Assembly (NCBI GenBank): GCA_963556195.1
Contig: OY744537.1
Location: forward strand, 24,169,441-24,233,440
DNA length: 64,000 nt
Direction of reading: 5' to 3'
DNA from: Sepiola atlantica
Lineage: Eukaryota; Mollusca; Cephalopoda; Sepiida; Sepiolidae
The translations under genes were made by a program, and so were the position numbers. Below, piece by piece: positions 32,931 through 42,829 of this stretch. Below the pieces are notes generated by a model that saw only the letters and a program-made list of their open reading frames with translations, searched no databases and was not told the origin of the DNA. Within the stretch, counting starts at the first letter, position 1. Each line of letters begins with the position of its first letter.

Positions 32931-33605
32931 TTTTTTTTCTGCCAAGAGGTTATGTTTTCGGTCGAGTTTGTTTGTTTGTTTGTTTACAGCCTAGATCAAA
33001 GGTCAAGGAAAGAGTGAAAGTCACACTTTTGGCGATAACTTTGAGAGATTAGCTACTTGGTCCATATTGTAGCCAATGAAGTCTCGCATTTTATATGACA
33101 TTGATTGACATTAGCCTTTCATCTCGACCATAAAAAATTTGGTCACGGTCGAAATTTTGACAGAATTTCAGCTTCCGATTTTTCCAAAAGTGATGCATGG
33201 ATCTGATGCTCTTTGATAACAGTAACCTCCATGCAAAATGTCAACCTGATCGGATAAATAGTTTTTGAGTTATCAACATTTCCATGACATAACTTTGGCA
33301 ATAATTCATACAATATGTAGAAGTAAGGCCCAGATAAGATTTTGGCTCATCTTTATGTTGTCAGATGGGGATATGCAGTCTCACCGCTGACTTATGTTCT
33401 TGTTAGTTTTTTTTTTACATACATTTCTATTTTAACTATTTATAGGCGGTAAATATCTTTATTTCAATGCTTTACTCAAAATTACTTTCTTCTTTACAAT
33501 GTCATAACAACAAAAATTTAACTTCATAAATTGATACTTTAATGTCAAGAGGTTAGTCTTTATTATTTTCTTACTCACTAATGTGATTGCAAAAACAATT
33601 TGGCC
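32931..33605. other. No gene recognised
   Basis: Includes (TTTG)n at about 32968-32984. The sequence resembles decayed repeat DNA; no open frame with a domain. Confidence 0.4.
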
Positions 33606-34130
33606 TCATTTCATTTTGTTTTTATTCTTCATTTTTCGTCTTTTTGTCTCATGCTTGAGGTTAGACGTTTCGTGAATGACTTCCAACCTTTTCCTGTCTG
33701 TTGCCATTTCGCTTGTGCCATCTGCCAGGATTAGGTCGTCATCCCCTCCATGTCTTAATTGGCCTACCACGTGGCTTTGAGCCATTGACGTTAATGTGGG
33801 ACACACTTTGTAGTGTTTTGGATGACTGATGACGTCACTGCGCAATATACTTTCTCATGGAGGCCTGTAGAGTGAGACCGTGCGCTGAAGCCAGTATCAT
33901 GTAACTCTGACGTTTTGTCATTGACCATGTCTCACAGCCATACACGTGTACGCGTCGGACATGTGTGTTGTATGCTGCTACTCTCGCATATGGTGGGATC
34001 CGTGCATTTTGTAAAATTGTTGACAGCTGGTTGAAGACTCTCCATGTGGCATATGTCATGTTATAGTTGTGTCAGCTTACCCGCTGGAATCAATCGTGTT
34101 ACCTAAGTAGGTGAATTTATTGACTCTTTG
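33606..34130 (-). pseudogene. Non-LTR (RTE/CR1/jockey-type) reverse transcriptase C-terminal remnant
   Basis: On the minus strand the sequence reads VNKFTYLGNTIDSSG and a stop near 34085-34127. It then reads NARIPPYARVAAYNTHVRRV and YGCETWSMTK (about 33920-34010), the common end of invertebrate endonuclease-reverse transcriptase ORFs just past the RT palm. It ends in a Lys-rich tail near 33610. Two or more frame breaks are present. It is a dead 5'-truncated copy; clade cannot be fixed by eye. It belongs to a different family from the R4-like elements. Confidence 0.75.
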
Positions 34131-34265
34131 ACAACTGCAACAATTTCTCTTTTCATAAGATTCGGATTTCGACAGGTGCTGCAAATGAAATTAGCTGCAC
34201 CTGTCGAAATCCAACTTCCATGGAAAGAAAAATTGTTGCAGGTGTCGAAAGAGTCAATAAATTTG
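34113..34265. repeat. Foldback overlapping RT remnant
   Basis: AATTTATTGACTCTTT at 34114 pairs with AAAGAGTCAATAAATTT ending at 34264, and at the centre GGATTTCGACAGGTGC (34164-34179) pairs with GCACCTGTCGAAATCC (34197-34212). Arms are about 70 bases with mismatches. One edge lies within the RT coding remnant, so the RT end has been duplicated in inverted form. Confidence 0.75.
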
Positions 34266-34429
34266 ACACCTGCAGTTTGACAGTTTTAGATGTTAAAATA
34301 CGCCCACTTTTCATTTCATTACTACGCCCAGATATTAACATTTTCTGCTCTAATGTTCTGAAGACTTTTAATTCGCTATGAGATTTTTAAGTTTACTTTC
34401 TTCAAATAATACTGCTTGTGGAATGTATC
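34266..34429. other. No gene recognised
   Basis: Short AT-rich spacer before the 146-bp array. Confidence 0.4.
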
Positions 34430-35005
34430 CAATTATTTACTAACTAACTTTACTTTTAAAATGACCCGTGGATAGTATCAAACGGTGCAGAGTTAAAATA
34501 AGTCCCCTCTTAAATTTTGACCAGTAAATAAATCAAATAACCATTTACGTTTAACTTCATTCAGATAACTCACTTCAATTATTTACTAACTAACTTTACT
34601 TTTAAAATGACCCGTGGATAGTATCAAACGGTGCAGAGTTAAAATAAGTCCCCTCTTAAATTTTGACCAGTAAATAAATCAAATAACCATTTACGTTTAA
34701 CTTCATTCAGATAACTCACTTCAATTATTTACTAACTAACTTTACTTTTAAAATGACCCGTGGATAGTATCAAACGGTGCAGAGTTAAAATAAGTCCCCT
34801 CTTAAATTTTGACCAGTAAATAAATCAAATAACCATTTACGTTTAACTTCATTCAGATAACTCACTTCAATTATTTACTAACTAACTTTACTTTTAAAAT
34901 GACCCGTGGATAGTATCAAACGGTGCAGAGTTAAAATAAGTCCCCTCTTAAATTTTGACCAGTAAATGAATCAAACAACCATTTACGTTTAACTTCATTC
35001 GGATT
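34430..35005 (+). repeat. 146-bp tandem array, about 4 copies
   Basis: The word CAATTATTTACTAACTAAC recurs at 34430, 34576, 34722 and 34868, an exact 146-base period. The first three units are almost identical and the last diverges at its end. Each unit contains TGACCCGTGGATAGTATCAAA. A decayed further piece with GACCCGTGGAGTGTATC follows at 35014. The array leads into a Helitron-like 3' end at 35066-35095. Confidence 0.95.
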
Positions 35006-35095
35006 TGCTAACGACCCGTGGAGTGTATCAAATGTATTTAAAAAAAATAAAAACAAAGGAAATATTCCCGGGCAACGCCAGAAAGGTACAGCTAG
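35006..35095 (+). mobile_element. Helitron-like 3' end adjoining the 146-bp array
   Basis: CCCGGGCAACGCCAGAAAGG (35067-35086) can form a small imperfect hairpin, and CTAG follows at 35092-35095 with T next. That is the 3' signature of Helitron-type elements, which often carry minisatellites inside. The 5' end was not identified; it may lie upstream of 34430. Confidence 0.45.
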
Positions 35096-35096
35096 T

Positions 35097-35645
35097 TATT
35101 GATATAGGCACAAATCGTCTCATAGTATTTTGCTTCTAAAAATATTGTGAAATAACATTCTCCACAAAGAGAAGAACTCTTTCATGCTACGAGACAGGAA
35201 CTATTAATGGGCAAAAGAAGAATTAATTATTTCTCAGCAAATTCAATGGTCCGAAATTTGGAAATTGAGATGATGAAACTGATTATACAAATTATTGGTT
35301 GCTGGATGGCAAAATAATCAATATGAAATATCAATAGTGGAATAGTTGATTGATTTTTCCTTCTGCTCTGAAAGTGTCTTTTATTCTATTTTAAACGTTG
35401 TGATCTTGATTTATTTTGATATCAAGTCCGACTTGGCACCATCAGGAGATATTAATTCCCGATGGCGTCTCTCAGCATATAATATTTATAAGATGAACAA
35501 ATTACTTAACACTGTTCAGGAAAATGGTCAATGTTAAATCGGCGATTCTCACTCTTTTTGTTATTCTTGCTGCTCTTTACAGAACCTCCATATCCAATTG
35601 ATGTAAAAATAACCGATTTTATGTTCCAATAGATTACATACATGT
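35097..35645. other. No gene recognised
   Basis: AT-rich with one 63-residue frame lacking a domain. Confidence 0.4.
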
Positions 35646-35936
35646 GTCTGAAAAGTAACGGGACAGAGTGTGTTGTGTGAGCTATGAGCGAAAGAGGAAT
35701 AATCGGACTGTGTTATTATCTAACATGGTAATCTTCAGGGTGTAGAACTGTAATCTTAGCTTTCTGCAACCATTGCCTTTCTTTTCACATCTCTTCTTCG
35801 ACATGACAATTTCAATCTTTAATTTTGATCTAATCTATTTTAAAGTGACTTATGATACGAGATGTGTCTGAAAAGCAACGAGACTGGGTGTGCTGTGTTA
35901 GCTATGGGGGAAAGAGAGATAATCGGATTACATTAT

Positions 35937-36183
35937 TGTTGTAGACCCGTGCTAGGGGTCACAAAGATAACAACCACAAATTGTGACAGGTTAAAATATA
36001 CAATGTATTTATTCATAGCAATACAGTAACCTCACTAAATGTGGTAGGAGATGACCGTATTCCTACCATGCGGTAAAACATGAATAGGAATGTCCTCTGT
36101 TTGAGTCTTTGCAACCATGGTATTTATTATAGATGGTTGCTTCCATTAGTTCTTCAATAGGGGTGATTTGTGCCCCACAACCA
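35937..36183 (-). mobile_element. Solo LTR (247 bp) in mariner remnant
   Basis: On the minus strand it begins TGGTTGTGGGGCAC and ends GGTCTACAACA (TG...CA). Flanks are TTAT at 35933-35936 and 36184-36187, a 4-base target duplication. It has a TATAATAAAT box-like word upstream and GAATAAATAC as a polyadenylation-like signal downstream in the same orientation. Mariner sequence resumes on both sides (compare ATTATCTAACATGGTAATC at 35713 with ATCATCTAACATGATAATC at 36186). No internal retroelement genes remain. Confidence 0.7.
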
Positions 36184-36250
36184 TTATCATCTAACATGAT
36201 AATCTTTAGAGTATAGAACTGCAATCTTAGCTTTCAGCATTTTCTTTCCC

Positions 36251-36517
36251 ATGCTTTTGTTTACACATTCTCTTTTTCACCATGACAATGCACCTGCTCA
36301 CAACACTCTGAACACTTGGCAGTTCATGGCCAAGAAAAACATCGCCGTATTGAAACAACCCGTCTGTTCACCTGATCTTGCTCCATGTGACTTTTTTTCT
36401 TTTTCCCTAAACTCAAGAGTATCATCAAAGCGACCGTTATTGAGGGCGAGGGGGGGGGGAATCAAGAGGGTCGTAACGGCAGAGTTAAAGGACATCCTAG
36501 AAGAATTCTTCCAGTAG
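36251..36517 (+). pseudogene. Mariner transposase C-terminal fragment
   Basis: 88-residue frame reading FHHDNAPAHNTLNTWQFM then QPVCSPDLAPCDFFSFS. This contains the second catalytic Asp (HDN) and the last Asp (CDF) at the 34-residue spacing of mariner D,D34D transposases. The N-terminal DNA-binding half and the first Asp are missing. A G tract at 36450-36459 has altered the frame after the last motif. It cannot be active. Confidence 0.8.
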
Positions 36518-36612
36518 TGCAAGGAAATGTGGGAGATAAGGATATTTTGTAGTTTTGAATTAAAATAAATTGTTTGTGCCACTTATCACGTTACTTTTAA
36601 GACAGACTTCGT

Positions 36613-36721
36613 AAATTCAGGAATCTTTTATAATTTATACCTTTATATATTTACTAGATGAAATACACAATTTACATTTTGTCAAACAGATGAAAGAATA
36701 ATAATAATAATAATAATAATA
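36613..36721. other. AT-rich spacer with (TAA)n
   Basis: (AAT)n at about 36700-36724 directly precedes the 3' fragment of an R4-like element. Confidence 0.6.
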
Positions 36722-37255
36722 ATTAAGCTCCTCCCTACCCCCACCAAAAAAAAAAAAATTAAAAAGACTTAAATATTTTTTTTTTAAATAAGGAAAGAGA
36801 AAAGGAAAAAAATAAGGAATTGAAAGGAAAAAATTAAAAAATTAAAAAAAATTAAATTATTATTATTTTTTTTTTTTTTTTTTTAAATTAATTGAAAGAA
36901 ATATTATTTTATTTATTTATTTATTTATTTTAACTGGTGCCGGCCTAGGCTGACACCAGACAACATATTTGTAGTGGGTCGAGGAGGATGAGAAGACCGA
37001 GGAGGGACAGCACAAACCAGACCTCCACTGGAAAAGTGCAGAGAATGCTGGGACCTTGGGAAGGCTTATTGCCACCCAAATCCCAGAGAAGACCAATTGT
37101 CCTTACCAGCGAGAAATCAAGAGGTGAAGAATACTGGAAGGCTGGGGAGACTTGTTGTCACTCAGACTCCAGGAAATACCACTAGTTGTTGTCGGTGAGC
37201 AATCACTGACGATGATCTGTGTGAGAACTCCTAGTGAGTACAAATAATAATAATA
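36722..37255 (+). mobile_element. R4/Dong-like 3' untranslated fragment
   Basis: Non-coding 3' part only: AAGCTCCTCCCTACCCCCACC, A/T homopolymer stretches, then CAAACCAGACCTCCACTGGAA and the terminus GAACTCCTAGTGAGTA (37226-37241) with (TAA)n. Severe 5' truncation. Closely matches the 3' region of the 38.4-40.4 kb copy. Confidence 0.8.
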
Positions 37256-38225
37256 ACAGACACGACTGCATGGGGAAAGCAGTACATTGGGAACTACGTG
37301 AACACACAGACAAATGGTACAGACAAAAACCAGAGTCAGTACTGGAAAATAAAAATCACAAAATTCTCTGAGACATGGAGGTACAAACAGATAAACTCAT
37401 CCAAGCCAGGAGACCGGACGTTATATTAGTTTAAAAAATTGAAAAAAAAAGCCAAATTGTAGATTTTACTGTCTGAGTGGACCCCAGGGAACAGATCAAA
37501 GAAACAGAAAAACAAAGCAAATACACGGAACTTTGCAGAGGACTGAAATAAAGATGAAACATGAAGAAAGTCAATACAATACCAATAATCATAGGAGCAC
37601 TAGGAACAATCTATAAAAAAAAACTGGAAAAAAGACGAGGAGAAATTGGAATCAAAGGGAAGACTGAGACTATACAACAGATGGCAATGATGAAAACAGC
37701 TGAAATCTTAAGGAAAATCCTTGAATGCGAAAACCAACCCACATAAACTATGAACACTAACAAGCCATGTGGAAATTGCAACAGAAATAAAAGAAAAACA
37801 TGGAAAGAACACCACGTGAACCTGAGAGAACCGAAACTGCCAAATAAATCTTATAAACTTCGCCCCACCCCACCGCAAAAATGGCATCAGCCTCGGCTGA
37901 TACCACACAAAATTGTTGTGAAGAGTCAAGGAGGATGGGAAGACCGAGAAGGGAGAGCACTAATCAGACCTTCACTGGAAGAGTGCAGAGAGTACTAGGA
38001 CCTTGAGGGGGGCTTATTGCCGTCTAAATCCAAGGGAAGACCAATGGTCGTTGTCAACAAAAAATCAATGGTAAGCGACTGCTGTGATAATGAAAATTCA
38101 TTTACAATGAAAGAGGTGAAGAGTACTGGAAATTTGGGGAGACTTGTTGTCACTCAGGCTCCAGGGAACACATCCGGTTATTATCAGTGAGCAATCACTG
38201 ATGATGACCAGTGTGAGAACTCCTA
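37256..38225 (+). mobile_element. R4/Dong-like C-terminal and 3' fragment
   Basis: Begins directly after the TAA run of the previous copy with RHDCMGKAVHWEL-like sequence, continues through QARRPDVI of the endonuclease and MKKVNTIPIIIGALGTI (37561-37746), then 3' untranslated sequence to GAACTCCTAGTGAATA at about 38217. It has several stops (for example in the region after RPD). Followed by (AAAT)n and the GAT/GAA microsatellite. Confidence 0.85.
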
Positions 38226-38250
38226 GTGAATAAATAAATAAATAAATAAA

Positions 38251-38319
<69 letters not shown>

Positions 38320-38352
38320 GAAGAAGAAGAAGAAGAAGAAGAAGAAGAAGAA
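38226..38352. repeat. (AAAT)n (GAT)n (GAA)n compound microsatellite
   Basis: AAAT units at 38229-38250, GAT at 38251-38317, GAA at 38318-38352. It gives spurious poly-Met, poly-Lys and poly-Ser frames. It separates two R4-like copies, where other junctions have TAA. Confidence 0.95.
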
Positions 38353-40455
38353 GCTGGAGACGACTGAGGGCATGGAACTACCCAACCAAGAGCAGATGAG
38401 GGCACTAGGTGAACAAGACAGCTATAAATATTTGGGAGTTTTAGAAGCAGACACAATCAAATCAACAAAAATTAAAGAGAAGATTGGAAAACAATACCTG
38501 AGAAGAACAAGAAAGCTCTTAGAAACAAAATTATATAGCAGAAACCTAATCAAGGGAATAAATACCTGGGCAGTATCACTAATAAGATATTCTGGACCAT
38601 TCATAAGCTGGACTAAAGAAGAACTCAGGCACCTAGATCAGAGGACTAGAAAATTAATGACTATGCACAATGCACTACATCCAAAAGACGATACAGACAG
38701 ACTCTACGTGAAGAGAAACGAAGGGGAAAGAGGACTGGTAAGTATAGAAGACTGTGTTGACGACACTAAAAAAGAGCTGGAGAAATACATAAACCAGAAC
38801 ACAGAAAGGCTGATCATCTCAGCAAGAGATACCGTCCCAACGAACAATGCAGGAAGCATCGAAACTGGACACAAACAGACAAGAAAAGAAAAATAGGAAG
38901 AAAAACAACTACATGAACGCTTCATAAGACTCACAAGAGAAGAAACCAACACAAATAGCTGAACATGGCTAAGAAAAGGAAACTTGAACAGAGAAACGGA
39001 ATCTTTACTGATGGCTGCACAGAACAATGCGATTAGGACAAACTACATTAAAGCTAAAATAGATAAAACCCAGGAAAACAATAAATGCAGACTGTGTGGA
39101 CAAAGAGATGAAACAGTAAATCATATAATAAGTGAATGCAGCAAACTAGCCCAAAAAGAATACAAGAACAGACATGATTGTGTTGGGAAAGTAATACACA
39201 GGGAACTGTGCAAACAATTGAATTTAGAATACGCAGACAAATGGTACAAACATAAACCAGAAACAGTACTGGAAAACGAAAAACACAAAATCCTCTGGGA
39301 TATGGATATACAAACAGATAAACTCATACAAGCAAGGAGACCTGATGTTATTATGATAGACAAAAAGGAAAAATCTTGTAAAATCGTAGACTTTGCCGTT
39401 CCAGCAGACCACAGAGTGAAGATCAAAGACACGGAAAAACGAAGTAAATACACAGAACTAGCCAGAGAAGTGAAAGGAATATGGAGCAAAAAGAAAGTTA
39501 GTATAATACCAATAATCGTAGGAGCACTAGGAACAATCCCAAAAAACCTGGAGAAAAGACTGGGAGAAATTGGAATCAAAATGACTATCGAAACCATACA
39601 AAGGACGGCAATGATCAAAACAGCTGAAATCTTAAGGAAAATCCTCGAATACGGAAACTAACACGCATAAGCTACAAAGGCTAACCAGTCACAAGGAATT
39701 TACAACGGAGAAAACAAAACCACACGAAGAACGCCACAACAAGAGCTAAGGAACAGAAACTGCAAGAAACAGTACTTCATAATCCCCCCCCTCCCCCAAT
39801 AAATTACACCGGCCTCAGCTATCACTACACAAAAATTAACCAAAGAAACAGAAATTACAAGAAACACTATAAGCTCCTCCCTTTCTCCCTCCTCCCCCCC
39901 ACAATTTTTTTTTTAAATTAAAAAGAATTTTAAAAAAAAAATTTTTCAATAAGGAAAGAGAAAAATAAAAAAATTAAGGAATTAAAAGGAAAAAAAAGGA
40001 CAAAATTTCAAAATTAAAAAAAAAATTAAATTTTTTTTTTTTTAAAATTAATTAAAAAAAATATCATTATTTATTTTTTTTTTTTTTTTTTTTAACTGGT
40101 GCCAGCTTAGGCTAACACCAGACAAAATATTTGTAAAGGGTCGAGGAGGATTAGAAGACCGAGGAGGGACAGCACAAACCAGACCTCCACTGGAAAAGTG
40201 CGGCGAATGCTAGGATCTTGAGGAGGCTTATTGCCACCCAAATCCCAGAGAAGACCAATTGTCCTTACTAGCGAGAAATCAATGGTAAGAGGCTGTTGCG
40301 ATACCGCATCGTAATCGAAAAGAGGTGAAGAATACTGGAAATCTGGGGAGGCTTGTTGTCACTCAGACTCTAGGAAATACCACTGGTTGTTGTCGGTGAG
40401 CAATCACTGACGATGATCTGTGTGAGAACTCCTAGTGAGTACAAATAATAATAAT
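38353..40455 (+). mobile_element. R4/Dong-like retrotransposon copy
   Basis: Starts at LETTEGMELPNQEQMRALGEQ (after the YMDD region) and ends GAACTCCTAGTGAGTA (40426-40441) plus TAA units. The protein frame is shared by 38353-38896 and 38984-39661 and is interrupted only by a TAG at 38894-38896 and a TGA near 38960. The rest is intact: CCHC zinc motif CRLCGQRDE...NHIISEC, RRPD and IVDFAVPAD. Its 3' untranslated region has long A/T homopolymers at 39900-40095. Among the most recent-looking copies after the one at 18.4 kb. Confidence 0.85.
38984..39661 (+). pseudogene. R4/Dong-like endonuclease-domain frame
   Basis: 225-residue frame after the second stop of this copy. C35, C38, H47 and C52 form the CCHC motif. 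RRPD lies near residue 120 and is followed by DKKEKSCKIVDFAVPAD, the nuclease acidic residue. It is in the same frame as the upstream piece, so only two stop codons separate them. It is the same protein part as in 18412-19695 and closely related to it. Confidence 0.8.
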
Positions 40456-40560
40456 AATGTTGTTAACTTAGCTAATACAGTAATTAGCATAGTCATGCTT
40501 CATCGCCTATAAGTCGCCCATACAGGGCTGACAGAATGCCAAATATGGGAATAAATTCAA
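40456..40560. other. Spacer
   Basis: Short sequence between the R4 3' end and the 168-bp repeats; nothing recognised. Confidence 0.4.
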
Positions 40561-41160
40561 TATCTTGACTAAAAATGATCGTCCGATAGTGGTTGAGAGC
40601 TCGTTAGAAGCGGAATGGAATTCTCTTGGTGACAGAAAAAGAAAAATTCAAAATATTTCAATTTTTTCGCGTCTGGGCTCAAATTACCTTATTTGGGCAT
40701 ATTGGTGAAAAATCACTGTTTGGGGCATATTTTGGTTTAAAATGATCGTCTGGTAGTGGTTGATCGCTCGTTAGAAGCGGAATGGAATACTCTTGGTGAT
40801 AGATAAAGAAACATTTTTATAAATTCAATTTTTTAGCGTCTGAGCCTAAACTACCATATTAGGGAATTTTGGACCAAAAATACCTTTTTTGACATAATTT
40901 AGACATGAAATGATCTTCTGATAGTGGTTGAGGTCTTGTTGGAAGCATATTAGCAAGTCGCTTCTGGTGAAAAAATAACAAACAGAAATTTCAATTTTGG
41001 GAGGCCTGGGCTAAAATTACTATATTTGGTCATTTTGTACCAAATACACCTTTTTGGACTTAATCTAGACATAAAATGATTTTCTTACACTGCTTGATGG
41101 CTCATTTGAAACATATCAGCAAGTCGCTTCTAGTAAAAATGAAAAAATTCAAGAATCAAT
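40561..41160 (+). repeat. Diverged tandem repeat, about 168-bp unit, 3-4 copies
   Basis: AAATGATCGTCCGATAGTGG at about 40573 returns as AAATGATCGTCTGGTAGTGG (40739), AAATGATCTTCTGATAGTGG (40908) and AAATGATTTTCTTACACTGC (41074). Each unit also contains a TTAGAAGC/TGGAAGC block and a GGTGA(A/C/T)AGA block. Copies are much diverged, unlike the 154- and 146-bp arrays. Confidence 0.85.
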
Positions 41161-41934
41161 TGGTTTATCAAATATAGAGAATACATAAAGTTAAAAGTAT
41201 TAACTGACAAGGTGCATATAAAAGTACAAAAGTAAAAAGTATAAAAGTTTAAATGTATTAAGTATAAAAGTATAAATGTATGTATTGGAATAGCTCATTG
41301 GAAGCGTATTAACAAGGCAGACTTGCATTGTTTCTCTGTTCTTCACTTCAAATTGAACTTTGCTCAAAATATACTGTATCGGTTGTTCTGTGGACAGAAG
41401 GACTGGAGGGAGGATGGAATGAATAACTTTGACTATTATGCGGATCCTCAACAATGCGAAAAAAGAATGTATCGATGCAATCCGAAAAATCACCGGTATG
41501 TTAATGGATGCACCATGTGCGAGTGGAGAAAATACAAATAATGGTCCGCTTTGCAACAGATTTTTCAGCCCTCAAAATCGCTTTTACGGATGTTCTCTCA
41601 TCTGTAACAGCGTCGATCGCAAAAATTTTGAAACATTCATGAGTAACACCAACATCATCCTGTCTATTACCCAGTCTGTCACAAACAAATGTGTGCATGT
41701 GGAAGCATTGAAAACCTTGGACATCGAGATAATGCTTCATCTCAGAATTGCTTTCGTCAATGAGAAGGCTAAACCATGGATTATGATAATCCCGAGCTAC
41801 CATCAAATTAATTCCGGAATGAATATAAATATAGAAGTCATAGGTAGAAATAGAAATAACGTAATCTGATATTCGCGGAAAATCAACGGAGTGAACGGGA
41901 GCGGTCATTAAGTCTTTGCGTATTGCTTTATATT
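41161..41934. other. Unidentified open frames on both strands
   Basis: A + frame of 146 residues (41429-41869) and a - frame of 135 residues (41501-41908) overlap. The - frame contains WFSLLIDESN, which faintly resembles hAT-related proteins, but no further motif supports it. I cannot decide which, if either, is real. The sequence is less AT-rich than its surroundings, which suggests a decayed coding repeat. Confidence 0.3.
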
Positions 41935-42130
41935 ATGGAGTAAATTAATACCAGGCAAATAATAAACAAGAACAGAGTCTTTTGTGAAAATTAAACTGTG
42001 TTTATTAGTTCCCGGTGTCGATGAGTGGAGTGACAGTACAGAATTGTTAGGGAGAAAAGTTTTTGCTACCACCTATATAGAGTTGGTTTGGCCAAATGTA
42101 ATATTTAGTGTTTGTTGGTGAAAAATAATG
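41935..42130 (-). mobile_element. LTR-like sequence
   Basis: On the minus strand a TATATAGG box-like word (about 42075) lies upstream of AATAAACAC (about 42003), a polyadenylation-like signal, at LTR-like spacing. Ends and target duplication could not be defined. Low-confidence call. Confidence 0.3.
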
Positions 42131-42543
42131 AAAATTTACTATAACACGCTCGAGTGAATAAGCGTTATGAATTGGTGAGTTTAGTAGCCTGTGATTGATG
42201 GGGTTATTTTCCTATTAAGCAAATATGTACAGGGGAAAAATCCTCTCTACTTTATATATACAAAAAGAAAAGAAGAAGAAAAGAAGATTTTGTATAAAAA
42301 CTCCTAATTCTGTTATTCCGGTTGATTGTCTGCTGCTGTCTTCAAAAAAGGAAAGCAAATAAATTGTGATTCACAGCTAAACTAAAGAAATGCCAAAATC
42401 AGTTTAATTCAAGTTTCACGTGTTTTGCTTCAGGGTGTCGATTTTTTGGAGAAGAAAATGAAAGTCTGTAAATATACCTATAGAATAGGGACCTTTAACA
42501 AAAACTCACCCATTTCGCTTGGTTTTCGTCAAATTTTAGATAA
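42131..42543. other. No gene recognised
   Basis: AT-rich sequence with nothing recognisable. Confidence 0.4.
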
Positions 42544-42598
42544 AATTGATTGTTGGTCTTATATTGTAATGATGACAATATAAGACCAACAATCAATT
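42544..42598. repeat. Perfect hairpin, 24-bp arms
   Basis: AATTGATTGTTGGTCTTATATTGT pairs without mismatch with 42575-42598 around the loop AATGATG. It is too AT-rich and T-poor downstream for a typical terminator, and this is animal DNA; a small foldback or hairpin-forming repeat. Confidence 0.9.
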
Positions 42599-42628
42599 AA
42601 TAGATAAGCTAATTAGATAAAATTAAAC

Positions 42629-42754
42629 ACATGCATATCAACTTAATTATTGATGACCGTAAAGTGTGTGTGTGGGGGGGGACAAGTCAAAAAGTGAGGG
42701 GGCTTGAGCCCCCCCCCCCCTGCCCCCCCCCCCCCCCGGTGCCGCCGTCCATGC
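42629..42754 (-). repeat. GC-tract element, copy 1
   Basis: Contains CATGCATATCAACTTAATTATTGATGACCGTAAAGTG, a G run, a C run of about 16-17 and GGTGCCGCCGTCCATG. The reverse complement of this order is found at 58532-58657. It is non-coding, with extreme homopolymer G/C tracts in an otherwise AT-rich region. Confidence 0.75.
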
Positions 42755-42829
42755 TATATACAATAATCCGGTACCCCATTAGTATGTCTCCAAAGAGAAC
42801 AACGTACTTGGAACATCATAACATTAATA

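Larger units (their letters stand above)
35646..36612 (+). mobile_element. Mariner-type transposon, broken, with internal insertion
   Basis: The left end carries TGTCTGAAAAGTAACGGGAC at about 35649 and a second, related TGTCTGAAAAGCAACGAGAC at about 35863. The right end near 36585-36612 carries the reverse complement (GTTACTTTTAAGACAGACTT). The duplicated left end suggests two copies nested or a partial duplication. A solo LTR at 35937-36183 interrupts the second one. The remaining coding part is the transposase C-terminal half at 36251-36517. Confidence 0.7.

Noticed and set aside
38251..38352. Long frames with poly-Met, poly-Lys, poly-Ser (also at 14167-14439, 45381-45638, 50219-50416)
   Set aside because: They are translations of trinucleotide microsatellites.
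41501..41908. hAT-like protein suggested by WFSLLIDESN
   Set aside because: No further hAT motif or inverted ends; the resemblance is a single short word.
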